Source: Paenibacillus massiliensis 2301065 = DSM 16942
GTDB lineage: Bacteria; Bacillota; Bacilli; Paenibacillales; Paenibacillaceae
DNA: 64,000 bases
Reading direction: 5' to 3'
NCBI RefSeq assembly: GCF_000377505.1
Contig: NZ_KB898206.1
Span: 1-64,000 of the forward strand
The notes under the pieces are model-generated. The model did no database searches and had not been told where the DNA came from. It worked only from the letters and a program-made list of their open reading frames with translations. Below are positions 1 to 8,565 of this stretch, in pieces. The translations under genes and the position numbers were made by a program. The stretch's first letter is position 1. The number at the start of each line of letters is the position of its first letter.

Positions 1-171
1 GCTACCGTTTCCGGTAGTTATCCCAGTCCAAAGGGCAGGTTGCCTACGTGTTACTCACCCGTCCGCCGCTAACCATCAGGAGAGCAAGCTCTCCATCAAG
101 TCCGCTCGACTTGCATGTATTAGGCACGCCGCCAGCGTTCGTCCTGAGCCAGGATCAAACTCTCCAATAAA
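1..171 (-). rRNA. rrs: 16S ribosomal RNA, 5' end (partial)
   Basis: The reverse complement carries the universal 5' 16S motif AGAGTTTGATCCTGGCTCAG followed by the conserved GACGAACGCTGGCGGCGTGC block, and runs off the left edge of the window. The mature 5' end is placed at about 171 by similarity to the TTTATYGGAGAG start of Bacillus 16S. The V1/V2 sequence (ACACGTAGGCAACCTGCCC, then CTGGGATAACTACCGGAAAC) is the form usual in Paenibacillus. It is transcribed leftward from two promoters upstream. Confidence 0.97.
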
Positions 172-326
172 GTTATTGAAAAGAGCGATAGCTCATTTTG
201 AATCTGACGAGATTTAATATCTCATTGTTTGAATCTCACTTGCGTGAAATTCGCTCACTCGTTGTTCAGTTTTCAAAGATCAACTTCGTTTTCTTTACTG
301 AGTAATTCTCGCTCAGCAACTTTTAT

Positions 327-355
327 ATCTTATCATATCCCTACCAAGTTTGCAA
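327..355 (-). promoter_or_regulatory. rrn promoter, proximal
   Basis: On the minus strand, TTGCAA (350-355) is separated by 17 bp from TAAGAT (327-332). It lies about 155 bp upstream of the 16S 5' end. This is a sigma-A-like arrangement consistent with one of two tandem rRNA promoters. Identified by eye. Confidence 0.6.
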
Positions 356-447
356 GCATTTATTTTAATTTCTTTTGGATGTTAACCTTGGAAACTAAAT
401 ACTGCTTTGCCACTCTGATTTCTCAGTGCTTTCTTGGCCGGAATTAG

Positions 448-476
448 AATATACCATGTGTATTAATTTAACGCAA
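448..476 (-). promoter_or_regulatory. rrn promoter, distal
   Basis: On the minus strand, TTGCGT (471-476) is followed after 17 bp by TATATT (448-453), about 120 bp upstream of the proximal promoter. Tandem promoters are the rule for Bacillales rRNA operons. The rest of 172-747 holds the leader, these promoters and the ktrB terminator; I see no gene there. Confidence 0.6.
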
Positions 477-550
477 CACTTTTTTTCAAAAAACTGCAAC
501 CCTTTTAATTATCATGTTTAGCTCCGATGCAGCCTCCCTCTTCAAATAAC

Positions 551-612
551 AAAAAACCGCAAGCAACAATGCAGCTTCCCGTTGTTACCACGGGCTATTG
601 CAGTGCTTACGG
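551..612 (-). terminator. Rho-independent terminator of ktrB
   Basis: The minus strand has a long imperfect stem whose base pairs 604-612 with 557-565, followed by six T (551-556). It lies about 135 bp past the ktrB stop and separates ktrB from the rRNA promoters. Confidence 0.8.
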
Positions 613-747
613 CTTTGATATAGAAGAACTCGCTCATAGCGAGCCTTCCCATTACATCCTTTATCTATACCTCTATAACTTCTACTATTCAGCAGAATTA
701 CCCACCGCTTCATTCCTTGCATGTTGCTGGTCAGGTCCGACTGATCA

Positions 748-2085
748 TTACCCAATAATAATTCGGCCCTCAGGATGACGATACAGCTGCTTCTCTTTAC
801 GCGGACGGAGTGCATAAGCAATCGTTAACGGCCCAATCCGGCCGACGAACATTGTAAACGCGATTAGGATCTTCCCTATATCACTCAGCTCCGCAGTTAC
901 CCCTACCGATAAACCAACCGTACCTACGGCTGAGGCTGCCTCGAACATAATTGACAGGAAAGGCTCATCCTCGATTACAAGGAGCAACATAACGACCACC
1001 ATGAAGATCATGAGCGTTACCATAATAATAGTCAGAGCTCTCATCAATAGCTCCCTTGGCACACGATGACGGAAGAATACAATATCTCGGTTGCCCCGAA
1101 TCATGGCATATACCGCCCCGATCATGAGCAGGAAGGTTGTGGTCTTGATTCCGCCGCCGGTAGAACCGGGTGAAGCCCCAATGAACATCAGCAGAATGAA
1201 GAAGAACTGAGTTGCCTGCCTAATCTCCGTAATATCAATGGTACTCGTACCCGATGAACGTGTGGACACGGACTGAAAGATCGAAGCATAGATCTTCTCG
1301 CTCCAGTTCAACGAGCCCAAGGTGTGAGGATTGGTGAATTCGAACACGAACAGAACTAGGGCTCCAATCCCGATCAACGCACCGGATACGGAAAGCACGA
1401 GCTTGGAATGGAGTGACAGACGCCGGGTCTTGCGATACTCGAATAGATCATTCAACACTACAAAGCCTAACCCACCCGAGATAACCAGCACCGAGGCTAC
1501 CAGATTGAACAGCCAGTCTCCCGTATAGAACTGAAAGCTATTCCCGAATAAATCAAAGCCACCATTATTGAATAAGGATACTGAATGGAACAGCCCATAA
1601 TATATCGCCTGACCCAATGGCATCTCTGTCGCCCAACGCAGCGCAAGTATGACAGCAGCAATACCTTCAATGGTAAATGAGAAAATCATAACCTTACGGA
1701 CGATCCGGACGATCCCTTCCATGCTCTCCGCATTAATGGCCTCTTTCAGCAGTAACCTGTCCCTGAGTGACAAACGCCGCCCTAGTACTAATGCAAACAG
1801 CGTAGCCATGGTCATGAACCCCAGACCGCCAATTTGCATCAACACGACGATTACGGTCTCTCCGAAGACGGTGAAGGTAGTCTCAACATCAACGACAACC
1901 AGTCCAGTCACACAAGCTGCTGAGGTCGCAGTAAAGAAGGCATCCACCCATTGGAGGGTTACTCCATCCTGGGTCGAGACAGGCAGCTTCAACAGCAATG
2001 TGCCAATAGCGATAGTTATGAGGAGCCCAAGCACCAGAATAATAGGCGGCGAGGCCCAGCGGGTAATTTTGACGGTGAGCTTCAT
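748..2085 (-). CDS. ktrB: KtrB/TrkH-family potassium transporter subunit
   Basis: Membrane translocating subunit of a Ktr-type K+ uptake system. Four pore repeats can be seen, each with a filter glycine: around SAACVTGLVVVD, SLFNNGGFDL, STRSSGTSTID and SAVGTVGLSVG. The intramembrane-loop signature GASPGSTGGGIKTTT is also present. The start at 2085 is chosen because GAAGG lies just upstream and the resulting length of 445 residues equals that of B. subtilis KtrB; the frame stays open to an ATG at 2127. No KtrA-type RCK regulatory subunit is encoded nearby, so the partner must lie elsewhere. Ktr systems in Firmicutes are commonly inhibited by c-di-AMP, which is relevant to darA and the riboswitch in this window. 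It is followed by its own terminator. Confidence 0.93.
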   Translation of the reverse strand: MKLTVKITRWASPPIILVLGLLITIAIGTLLLKLPVSTQDGVTLQWVDAFFTATSAACVTGLVVVDVETTFTVFGETVIVVLMQIGGLGFMTMATLFALVLGRRLSLRDRLLLKEAINAESMEGIVRIVRKVMIFSFTIEGIAAVILALRWATEMPLGQAIYYGLFHSVSLFNNGGFDLFGNSFQFYTGDWLFNLVASVLVISGGLGFVVLNDLFEYRKTRRLSLHSKLVLSVSGALIGIGALVLFVFEFTNPHTLGSLNWSEKIYASIFQSVSTRSSGTSTIDITEIRQATQFFFILLMFIGASPGSTGGGIKTTTFLLMIGAVYAMIRGNRDIVFFRHRVPRELLMRALTIIMVTLMIFMVVVMLLLVIEDEPFLSIMFEAASAVGTVGLSVGVTAELSDIGKILIAFTMFVGRIGPLTIAYALRPRKEKQLYRHPEGRIIIG

Positions 2086-2143
2086 AGCTGCCTTCTCTCC
2101 ATCCATTTTTTCAAATCTACACTTCATTACATACGTTATTTAA

Positions 2144-2188
2144 GAAAAAAGAGGAACAGGGCATGGACACGACCTGCCTGATCCTCTT
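2144..2188 (-). terminator. lysS terminator
   Basis: The minus strand has an AAGAGGATCAGGCA arm, a short loop, then TGCCCTGTTCCTCTT running into six T. It ends lysS transcription about 60 bp past the stop. Confidence 0.8.
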
Positions 2189-2250
2189 CTTTTACATATC
2201 ATACGAGTTACAGTAAGCATCTTTAATTATGCTACTCTACTCAGAGCTAA

Positions 2251-3789
2251 TTATTCTACAGAACGATTACGCATATGCGGGAACAACAGCACATCGCGAA
2301 TGGAAGCTGCATCCGTCAGCAGCATGACGAGTCGGTCAACACCGATGCCGAGGCCACCTGTTGGCGGCATACCGTACTCAAGCGCACGGATGAAGTCATC
2401 ATCCATCTCATGAGCCTCATCATTGCCTTGCTCACGCTCCACCAGTTGCGCCTCAAAGCGCTGACGCTGATCGATTGGATCGTTCAGCTCTGTGAACGCA
2501 TTAGCATGCTCACGCGCTACAATGAACAACTCGAAACGATCCGTGAAGCGAGGGTCTTCCTCGTTCTTCTTTGCAAGCGGCGAGATTTCAACAGGATGTC
2601 CTGTAATGAACGTCGGCTGAATAAGAGTCTCCTCTACGAATTGCTCGAAGAAGGCATTCAGGATATGACCAAAAGTCATATGAGGCTCTACAGCCACCTT
2701 GTGCTCCTTAGCCAGTCGATGCGCCTCTTCATTCGTCATGTGCACTCCGAAGTCCACACCCGTGACTTCTTTGACTGCATCTACCATAGAGACACGACGC
2801 CATTGCGGAGTCAGATCAATCTCACGCCCCTGGTAGCTAATGTGCTGGGAGCCCAAAACCTCTTGTGCGATGTGAGCGATCATATTCTCAGTCAGCTGCA
2901 TAATGTCTTTATAGTCCGCATAGGCTTCATACAGCTCAATCATCGTGAACTCAGGATTGTGACGTGTGGAGATTCCCTCGTTACGATATACGCGACCGAT
3001 CTCGTATACCTTCTCCAATCCGCCGACGATCAGACGCTTCAAATGAAGCTCAATGGCGATCCGCATGTACAGCTGCATATCCAGCGCATTGTGATGCGTA
3101 ATGAAAGGCTTCGCAGCAGCCCCACCAGCAATCGAATGCAGAGTCGGTGTCTCCACCTCCAGATACCCCAGTGAATCCAGATAACGACGCATGGACTGAA
3201 TGATGCGGGAACGTGTAATAAAGGTCTTCTGAACCTCAGGATTCATAATCAGGTCTACATAGCGCTGGCGATACCGCAACTCAACGTCCTTCAGACCGTG
3301 ATACTTCTCAGGCAGTGGATAGAGGGACTTGGAGAGGACCTCCAGATCCTGCACCTTCACGGAAGTCTCGCCTGTCTTCGTCTTGAAGACAGTTCCCGTC
3401 ACCCCGATGATATCCCCGAGATCCAGCATGGTGAACGCCTTGTACTTATGCTCAGGCACCGTATCGAGACGCACGTAGATCTGGATGCGTCCGCTCAGGT
3501 CCTGGATATGGGCGAAGCTAGCCTTACCCATTCCACGCTTGGCCATAATCCGTCCGGCAAGGCTCACTTCAATATGCTTCTCTTCCAGCTCTTCTTGTGT
3601 CAGGTCATTATACTTGGCAAGAATCTGCCCCGCTTCCTCTGTACGGACATACTTGCGCCCGAATGGGTCAATACCAAGTGCTCGTAGCTCGTCCAATTTG
3701 GCACGGCGAACCTGCAAGAGCTCACTGAGCTCTTCCCCGGTCTGCTGATTGTCCTGATTCTCCTGGTTCATGTTGTTGTCCTCTTGCAT
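2251..3789 (-). CDS. lysS: Lysine--tRNA ligase, class II
   Basis: Charges tRNA-Lys with lysine in the cytosol. The 512-residue protein has an N-terminal OB-fold anticodon-binding domain (about residues 60-180) and a class II catalytic core. Motif 2 reads GRVYRNEGISTRHNPEFTM and motif 3 contains GLGIGVDRLVMLLT near the C-terminus. The N-terminal tail is Asn/Gln-rich. The ATG at 3789 follows AAGGAG at an 11-base spacing; an internal ATG at codon 7 is possible. It sits downstream of greA and the folate operon as in related genomes. I see no T-box leader upstream, only a 13-bp direct repeat and a small hairpin. Confidence 0.98.
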   Translation of the reverse strand: MQEDNNMNQENQDNQQTGEELSELLQVRRAKLDELRALGIDPFGRKYVRTEEAGQILAKYNDLTQEELEEKHIEVSLAGRIMAKRGMGKASFAHIQDLSGRIQIYVRLDTVPEHKYKAFTMLDLGDIIGVTGTVFKTKTGETSVKVQDLEVLSKSLYPLPEKYHGLKDVELRYRQRYVDLIMNPEVQKTFITRSRIIQSMRRYLDSLGYLEVETPTLHSIAGGAAAKPFITHHNALDMQLYMRIAIELHLKRLIVGGLEKVYEIGRVYRNEGISTRHNPEFTMIELYEAYADYKDIMQLTENMIAHIAQEVLGSQHISYQGREIDLTPQWRRVSMVDAVKEVTGVDFGVHMTNEEAHRLAKEHKVAVEPHMTFGHILNAFFEQFVEETLIQPTFITGHPVEISPLAKKNEEDPRFTDRFELFIVAREHANAFTELNDPIDQRQRFEAQLVEREQGNDEAHEMDDDFIRALEYGMPPTGGLGIGVDRLVMLLTDAASIRDVLLFPHMRNRSVE

Positions 3790-3929
3790 CGCTAGGTCAA
3801 CTCCTTTATTTACTAGCGGTTCAGACCGCTTGTTATTCGATATGCTGTATGCCAGATCGTATGCCAGATCCCATCGTCCGCGGAGCTTCGTCTAATATCA
3901 TCAAAGTATGTACTTCCCTGATATCATGA

Positions 3930-3956
3930 GAAAAAAAGCTTCCCTCAGGAAGCTTT
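3930..3956 (-). terminator. greA terminator
   Basis: The minus strand has an AAGCTTCC...GGAAGCTT stem followed by seven T, directly after the greA stop. It indicates that lysS has its own start of transcription. Confidence 0.88.
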
Positions 3957-3978
3957 TCGTAATTCCGAAGTTATGGTG

Positions 3979-4458
3979 TTACTTCTTAATATCCACAATC
4001 TTATATTGGATGACGCCTGCAGGAACAGTCACATCAACGACAGTCCCCTTTTTCTTGCCCAGAATGGCTTTACCTACCGGACTTTCGTTGGAAATCTTGT
4101 TCTGAAGTGGGTTGGATTCTGCCGTTCCCACAATCGTATATTCCATTACATCGCCAAATTCAAGGTCTTCCACAATAACTGTGGCACCGATCCCTACCGA
4201 GTCAGTATCAATCTCATCACTATTGATAATGCGTGCGTTGCGCAGCATTTTCTCCAGTGTAATAACGCGGCCTTCGATAAAAGCCTGTTCATTCTTCGCA
4301 TCCTCGTACTCGGAGTTCTCACTGATGTCACCGTATCCGATGGCTACTTTGATCCGCTCCGCTACTTCGCGGCGCTTAACCGATTTCAGATTCTCAAGCT
4401 CTTCTTCCAGCTTCTTGAGACCTTCCTGTGTAAGAATGACTTCTTTATCGCTCATCAA
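3979..4458 (-). CDS. greA: Transcription elongation factor GreA
   Basis: Rescues backtracked RNA polymerase by stimulating transcript cleavage in the secondary channel. The 159 residues have the N-terminal coiled coil (about 1-75, with EGLKKLEEELENLK) and the C-terminal FKBP-like domain. The acidic tip signature GDISENSEYEDAKNEQAF is present. The normal length is about 157 residues. Two ATGs in a row at the start leave a one-codon ambiguity. In B. subtilis greA is elsewhere; here it is a single-gene unit with its own consensus promoter and terminator between dusB and lysS. Confidence 0.98.
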   Translation of the reverse strand: MMSDKEVILTQEGLKKLEEELENLKSVKRREVAERIKVAIGYGDISENSEYEDAKNEQAFIEGRVITLEKMLRNARIINSDEIDTDSVGIGATVIVEDLEFGDVMEYTIVGTAESNPLQNKISNESPVGKAILGKKKGTVVDVTVPAGVIQYKIVDIKK

Positions 4459-4609
4459 CCGATTCTCCTGTCATGGAAAAAGTTAAATGTGCAGCTCATG
4501 CACGTTTCGTAACACTATATGCCGTTCTGAGAAAATGAGAACATTCTCTGCAGATGTCTTACTTGAATTCCTCTTGTGGGCTCACCACATCAGAATTTTA
4601 TACTGAAAG

Positions 4610-4638
4610 ATTATATGGCAAGGTTTTCAAAAAGTCAA
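4610..4638 (-). promoter_or_regulatory. Sigma-A promoter of greA
   Basis: On the minus strand, TTGACT (4633-4638) has 17 bp to a perfect TATAAT (4610-4615), about 150 bp before the greA start. It overlaps the last bases upstream of the dusB stop, so greA is transcribed independently of the folate operon. Confidence 0.85.
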
Positions 4639-4647
4639 TGAAGCCTA

Positions 4648-5649
4648 TCAGGATACTTTCGCTTCTTCTTCCTCTGCCGTCTCCAGTCCTGCTACATATT
4701 GTTCCAAAATCTGAACCATCTCATCACGCTTTGTTTCCTCCATGATGATGTCCTTGACGCGTGCAGCTCCCTTGAGTCCCTTTAGATACCAGGCCATGTG
4801 CTTGCGCATCTCCCGTACAGCAACAGCCTCACCCTTGAGCGCCACGAGTCTGTCCATATGCAGAATGGCTACACGAATCTTCTCTTCTGCCGCTGGATCA
4901 GGTAGCAGCTCCCCAGTCTCAAGATATTGAATGGTACGGTAGAGCATCCACGGATTACCAAGCGCTCCACGTCCGATCATGACACCATCACAGTTCGTCT
5001 CATCCAGCATCCGGCGTGCATCCTCTGGCGTAGCGACATCACCGTTGCCAATAACCGGAATGGATACCGCCTCTTTGGCCTGTTTGATGTAGCTCCAGTC
5101 AGCCGTTCCTGTATAGAGCTGCTCACGCGTCCGTCCATGCACACTTATAGCCTGTCCACCGGCGCGCTCAACCGCGCGGGCATTCTCTACCACGTAGATA
5201 TGCTCGTGATCCCAGCCGATACGCATCTTGACTGTTACGGGCTTCTGGACAGCATCCACTACCGCCGACACCATTTCATAAATTTTGTTAGGGTCCAGCA
5301 GCCAGCGTGCGCCAGCATCACACTTCGTTACCTTTGGTACAGGGCAACCCATATTGATATCTATAATATCGGCATTTGTCTCCTGATCCACAACCTTGGC
5401 TGCTTCAACCAGTGTCTCCCGATCACCGCCAAAAATCTGCAGGCTGAGCGGCTTCTCACGCTCGTCGACGAACAGCATCTCACGCGTGCGCTTGTTACCA
5501 TGCATGATCGCTTTGTCGCTAACCATCTCAGCACAGACCAGCCCTGTACCGAATTCCTTTGCAATCAAGCGAAAAGCCGGGTTGCAGACGCCGGCCATCG
5601 GAGCCAGCACAACCTGATTCTTCATTTCGATTGATCCAATCTTCAGCAT
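4648..5649 (-). CDS. dusB: tRNA-dihydrouridine synthase DusB
   Basis: FMN-dependent enzyme that reduces specific uridines in tRNA to dihydrouridine. It is a TIM-barrel protein with the family opening VVLAPMAGVCNPAFR, the catalytic-cysteine segment DINMGCPVPKVTKCDAG, and the FMN-phosphate region VIGNGDV / GVMIGRGALGNPW. The ATG at 5649 follows GAGG by five bases and gives 333 residues, matching the usual length; an in-frame GTG five codons upstream overlaps the stop of the preceding small regulator. It is the last gene of the pab-fol operon, as yacF is in B. subtilis. Its C-terminal tail is Glu-rich. Confidence 0.96.
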   Translation of the reverse strand: MLKIGSIEMKNQVVLAPMAGVCNPAFRLIAKEFGTGLVCAEMVSDKAIMHGNKRTREMLFVDEREKPLSLQIFGGDRETLVEAAKVVDQETNADIIDINMGCPVPKVTKCDAGARWLLDPNKIYEMVSAVVDAVQKPVTVKMRIGWDHEHIYVVENARAVERAGGQAISVHGRTREQLYTGTADWSYIKQAKEAVSIPVIGNGDVATPEDARRMLDETNCDGVMIGRGALGNPWMLYRTIQYLETGELLPDPAAEEKIRVAILHMDRLVALKGEAVAVREMRKHMAWYLKGLKGAARVKDIIMEETKRDEMVQILEQYVAGLETAEEEEAKVS

Positions 5650-5660
5650 GTTGTCCTCTT

Positions 5661-5879
5661 TCACCCCTTTAGCTCATCTTCCGGATTCAGCTCCTGGCTA
5701 CTAACGCCTAGAGCTGCCGCAATTTTATCAACGATCTGAGAAGTTGCCTTGCGGTTACCTCTCTCAATGGACCCAATTAATACTAAGGATAGACCTGTCT
5801 TTTCAGCTAATTGCTGCTGCGTGTATCCCTTCAGCTTCCTGAAGGCTCGGATTCGATATGCGAGACGCATGTTTTCCAC
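5661..5879 (-). CDS. yazB: Small XRE-family helix-turn-helix protein (YazB-like)
   Basis: A 72-residue single-domain DNA-binding protein. A Cro/CI helix-turn-helix fills residues 8-63 (LKGYTQQQLAEKTGLSLVLI for the first helices, then GSIERGNRK). The GTG start follows GGGAGG at a nine-base spacing. It overlaps the folK 3' end by 49 bp and the GTG frame of dusB, showing translational coupling inside the folate operon. Its targets are unknown; position and length match B. subtilis YazB. Confidence 0.85.
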   Translation of the reverse strand: MENMRLAYRIRAFRKLKGYTQQQLAEKTGLSLVLIGSIERGNRKATSQIVDKIAAALGVSSQELNPEDELKG

Positions 5880-6382
5880 AGCCGGACGCCTCCCTTACCT
5901 TCCACTATCTCTAGGGCAGTCTGTACTAGATGATGGAGCACAGGCGTGTCAGCCGCAACAACATCCGCTAATGGAACGAGGACAAAAGCCCGTTCCTCCA
6001 TTCGAGGATGGGGAAGCTCTAGTTCTTCCGTCTGAATACTCTGATCCTCCATCCACAGCAAATCCAAATCCACTGTGCGAGGGCCCCAACGAATGCTACG
6101 CTCGCGTCCCAGCTGCTGCTCTACTTGCAGCATACAGGCAAGCAGTGCCTGTGGAGACAACGTGGTAGTTACTGCAATGACCATATTTAGAAAAGCGGGC
6201 TGATCCAGATACCCCACAGGATCTGTCTCGTAGATTCCAGAACAGCGCAGTAGTTGAACCTCATCGTGCGCATCCAACAATGCAATCGCAGAGCGCAGCG
6301 TCTGTTCCCGATCTCCAAGATTAGCCCCCAAAGCAATATAAGCCTCTGATGATTCAGAGGTCGGATAAGCAGTCATGTACAT
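5831..6382 (-). CDS. folK: 6-hydroxymethyl-7,8-dihydropterin pyrophosphokinase
   Basis: Transfers pyrophosphate from ATP to hydroxymethyl-dihydropterin, making the substrate of FolP. Family motifs are all present: ALGANLGDREQTL near the N-terminus, the WGPRTVDLDLLW signature with metal-binding Asp residues, and LPHPRMEERAFVLVPLADV. The length of 183 residues is slightly more than usual because of an 11-residue leader before AYIALGAN and a C-terminal extension that overlaps yazB. It starts three bases after the folB stop. Confidence 0.97.
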   Translation of the reverse strand: MYMTAYPTSESSEAYIALGANLGDREQTLRSAIALLDAHDEVQLLRCSGIYETDPVGYLDQPAFLNMVIAVTTTLSPQALLACMLQVEQQLGRERSIRWGPRTVDLDLLWMEDQSIQTEELELPHPRMEERAFVLVPLADVVAADTPVLHHLVQTALEIVEGKGGVRLWKTCVSHIESEPSGS

Positions 6383-6385
6383 GTC

Positions 6386-6748
6386 TCACTTTCTTGTACG
6401 ATACAGCTCCACCGTCACACCTTGGAAATGGATATCAAAAGGCGGATGCGGCTTCGTGACCCTGACGGTCAGTGCATTGACACTAGTATAATTGTCCAGT
6501 AGGGAAGATGCAATACGTTCCCCCAAGGCTTCAATTAATTGGAACGATTCTTTCTCTACAATCGGCTTCACTTGTTCATGCACCTCGGCATAATTGACGG
6601 TCTGATTCAGATCATCCCTCTCACCAGCTGCCCGCAGATCAAGCTCCAGCTCCAGGTCAATATAGAAGCGCTGACCAAGCTTACGCTCCTCTGCGAATAC
6701 ACCATGATACCCGTAATACTCCATGCCGCGGATTATGATTTTATCCAT
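6386..6748 (-). CDS. folB: Dihydroneopterin aldolase
   Basis: Cleaves 7,8-dihydroneopterin to 6-hydroxymethyl-dihydropterin and glycolaldehyde in folate synthesis. It has the 120-residue length of the family and its hallmarks: the opening IIIRGMEYYGYHGVFAEER, the pterin-contact segment NYAEVHEQVK, SFQLIEALGERIA with the active-site region, and the closing KPHPPFDIHFQGVTVEL. It forms an octameric ring in known members. Gene order folP-folB-folK is the standard Bacillales arrangement. Confidence 0.97.
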   Translation of the reverse strand: MDKIIIRGMEYYGYHGVFAEERKLGQRFYIDLELELDLRAAGERDDLNQTVNYAEVHEQVKPIVEKESFQLIEALGERIASSLLDNYTSVNALTVRVTKPHPPFDIHFQGVTVELYRTRK

Positions 6749-6818
6749 CTTAATGCCCCCTTAACTAGTTAACGACGTATGTCCAGTACCTCACTGCAGC
6801 TTCAGCTACACTACACAC

Positions 6819-7676
6819 TCAGATCCTTCTCAAGTCTTGCGAGGCATACAGCATCGCATCACTCATACGGACTGTTCTCGCGATCTTGCCCACATCATGC
6901 ACGCGTACAATCTGGCACCCCTGCGCAATACCGAAGGCCACCGTAGCAGCTGTCCCCTCCACCACATCATCAGCAGGCAGATCAAGCACCGTACGGATAA
7001 ATCGCTTGCGTGATGTGCCCAACAACAGCGGGTATCCCAGCTCGCCCAGTTTATATAGGGAGGCCATGACCTGCAGGTTCTCATCATGATTTTTGGCGAA
7101 GCCGATACCAGGGTCCAAAATAATCTGTTCACGCTGCACACCAGCGGCTTCAGCAAGCTTGATGCTTTCCAGAAGATCTGCTTCCATATCGTGTATCAAA
7201 TGGGTATACTCCCGATCATGGCGATTGTGCATGATAATTACGGGACACCCGGCCTCAGCTGCTACGCCAGCCATACCAGAATCAGCCTTCAACCCCCACA
7301 CATCGTTGATGATATGGGCCCCTGCATGCAATGCCTGCTTGGCTACCTCAGCTTTATATGTATCCACGGATAACGGAATATGCGGCGCCTCCTGCTGTAA
7401 TAGCTCAATGACAGGTATAACGCGTGACAGCTCTTCGTCCAGTCCGACAGGATCATGGCCTGGACGCGTAGATTCACCGCCAATATCAATGATATCTGCC
7501 CCTTCCTCGACCAGTTGTAGTGCATGACGCAGAGCAAGCTCCGGGGTCTGATGGCTCCCACCATCGGAGAAGGAGTCTGGGGTTACATTCAGTATGCCCA
7601 TGATCAGTGTGCTCTTCCCTAGCCTTAGCTCGGTTGGACCGCATGTGTAGCTTCGTTCATATATGACGGGTGTCAT
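6819..7676 (-). CDS. folP: Dihydropteroate synthase
   Basis: Condenses hydroxymethyl-dihydropterin pyrophosphate with p-aminobenzoate; the target of sulfonamides. The TIM-barrel signatures are intact: MGILNVTPDSFSDGG (loop 1), GADIIDIGGESTRPG (loop 2), an INDVWG strand, LDPGIGFAKNHDENL, GTSRKRFI with the substrate-binding Ser-Arg, and VRVHDVG at the end. The length of 285 residues is normal. It follows pabC with a one-base gap; a 70-bp spacer precedes folB. Confidence 0.98.
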   Translation of the reverse strand: MTPVIYERSYTCGPTELRLGKSTLIMGILNVTPDSFSDGGSHQTPELALRHALQLVEEGADIIDIGGESTRPGHDPVGLDEELSRVIPVIELLQQEAPHIPLSVDTYKAEVAKQALHAGAHIINDVWGLKADSGMAGVAAEAGCPVIIMHNRHDREYTHLIHDMEADLLESIKLAEAAGVQREQIILDPGIGFAKNHDENLQVMASLYKLGELGYPLLLGTSRKRFIRTVLDLPADDVVEGTAATVAFGIAQGCQIVRVHDVGKIARTVRMSDAMLYASQDLRRI

Positions 7677-7677
7677 T

Positions 7678-8562
7678 TTACCCCCACGCTTTCTTCTGAT
7701 AGTCTTCTAGCAGTTCTTCTGTCATCAGCCCTGGACGCCCGTTGCCGATCACATAAGTTCTCCCCTCCGGGTCAGAGAGTGAGGTCACAGGGCTAATCTC
7801 CTGAACTGAAGTCGTAAGAAAGACCTCCTCTGCCTCCATAAGCTCCTCCCAGGTGTACAGTCCCTCGTCCACTTGAATTCCTTTGGCACCTGCCAGTTCC
7901 ATGACAAAGCCCCGTGTAATCCCTCCCAGTGCCCCCGTATCGAGAGATGGTGTACACAATCTGCCCTGCTTCACAAAAAAGACATTGCTCACGATCCCCT
8001 CGGCAACAATGCCCGCATCCGTAAGCATCAGACCTTCCGTCTGTAGACCATTCACTGCTACAGGGTACCGATTGAGCTCACGCTTCGCGAGAATATTATT
8101 CATATAATGCAACGATTTCAATCGCACGCCGCTTTCTGGTGTATTGCGCCGGGTATGCAGCAGGCATAGCGACTTAGCGCGAGCACTTGTTTCAGTAGGC
8201 ACAGGTGGTAATGATTTTGCGAACAACACCTCATTCGGCTGCAGATAATCCGTTCCTGGCAAGCCTAGGGCGTACTCTCCTGCCGATACAGTGTATCTTA
8301 CATAAGCATCCTGCAGGTCATTTGCGGCCATGAGCTGTGCAATGAGCCTCGATAGGGATGCTTCGTCACTAGTATAAGGAATACCCAACAGCTGACAGCC
8401 TTCTTCCAAGCGTCGCAAATGTCGATCCAGCAGGAAGGGGCGCCCTCTGTAGGTTCTAAACGTCTCAAATAGTCCCATGCCGTACAAAAAGCCGTGATCA
8501 CTTACGTGAATCACGGCATCAGCGGCCTTTGTCAGGACACCGTTCAATCCAATCATCTGCAT
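7678..8562 (-). CDS. pabC: Aminodeoxychorismate lyase
   Basis: PLP enzyme that removes pyruvate from 4-amino-4-deoxychorismate to give p-aminobenzoate. Class IV aminotransferase fold, 294 residues: the GMGLFETFRTYRG entry motif, the PLP lysine in RLKSLHYMNNILAKREL, GIVAEGIVSNVFF with the cofactor-contact Glu, and the late TTSVQEISPV segment. A branched-chain aminotransferase would share these motifs, but the position between pabA and folP settles the assignment. It is separated by only three bases from pabA. Confidence 0.95.
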   Translation of the reverse strand: MQMIGLNGVLTKAADAVIHVSDHGFLYGMGLFETFRTYRGRPFLLDRHLRRLEEGCQLLGIPYTSDEASLSRLIAQLMAANDLQDAYVRYTVSAGEYALGLPGTDYLQPNEVLFAKSLPPVPTETSARAKSLCLLHTRRNTPESGVRLKSLHYMNNILAKRELNRYPVAVNGLQTEGLMLTDAGIVAEGIVSNVFFVKQGRLCTPSLDTGALGGITRGFVMELAGAKGIQVDEGLYTWEELMEAEEVFLTTSVQEISPVTSLSDPEGRTYVIGNGRPGLMTEELLEDYQKKAWG

Positions 8563-8565
8563 CGC

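Noticed and set aside
229..447. A 72-codon plus-strand frame near the 16S gene
   Set aside because: It covers the rrn leader and promoters; sequence is AT-rich and low complexity.
2275..3174. A 299-codon plus-strand frame
   Set aside because: It is antisense to lysS, which has complete class II synthetase motifs.
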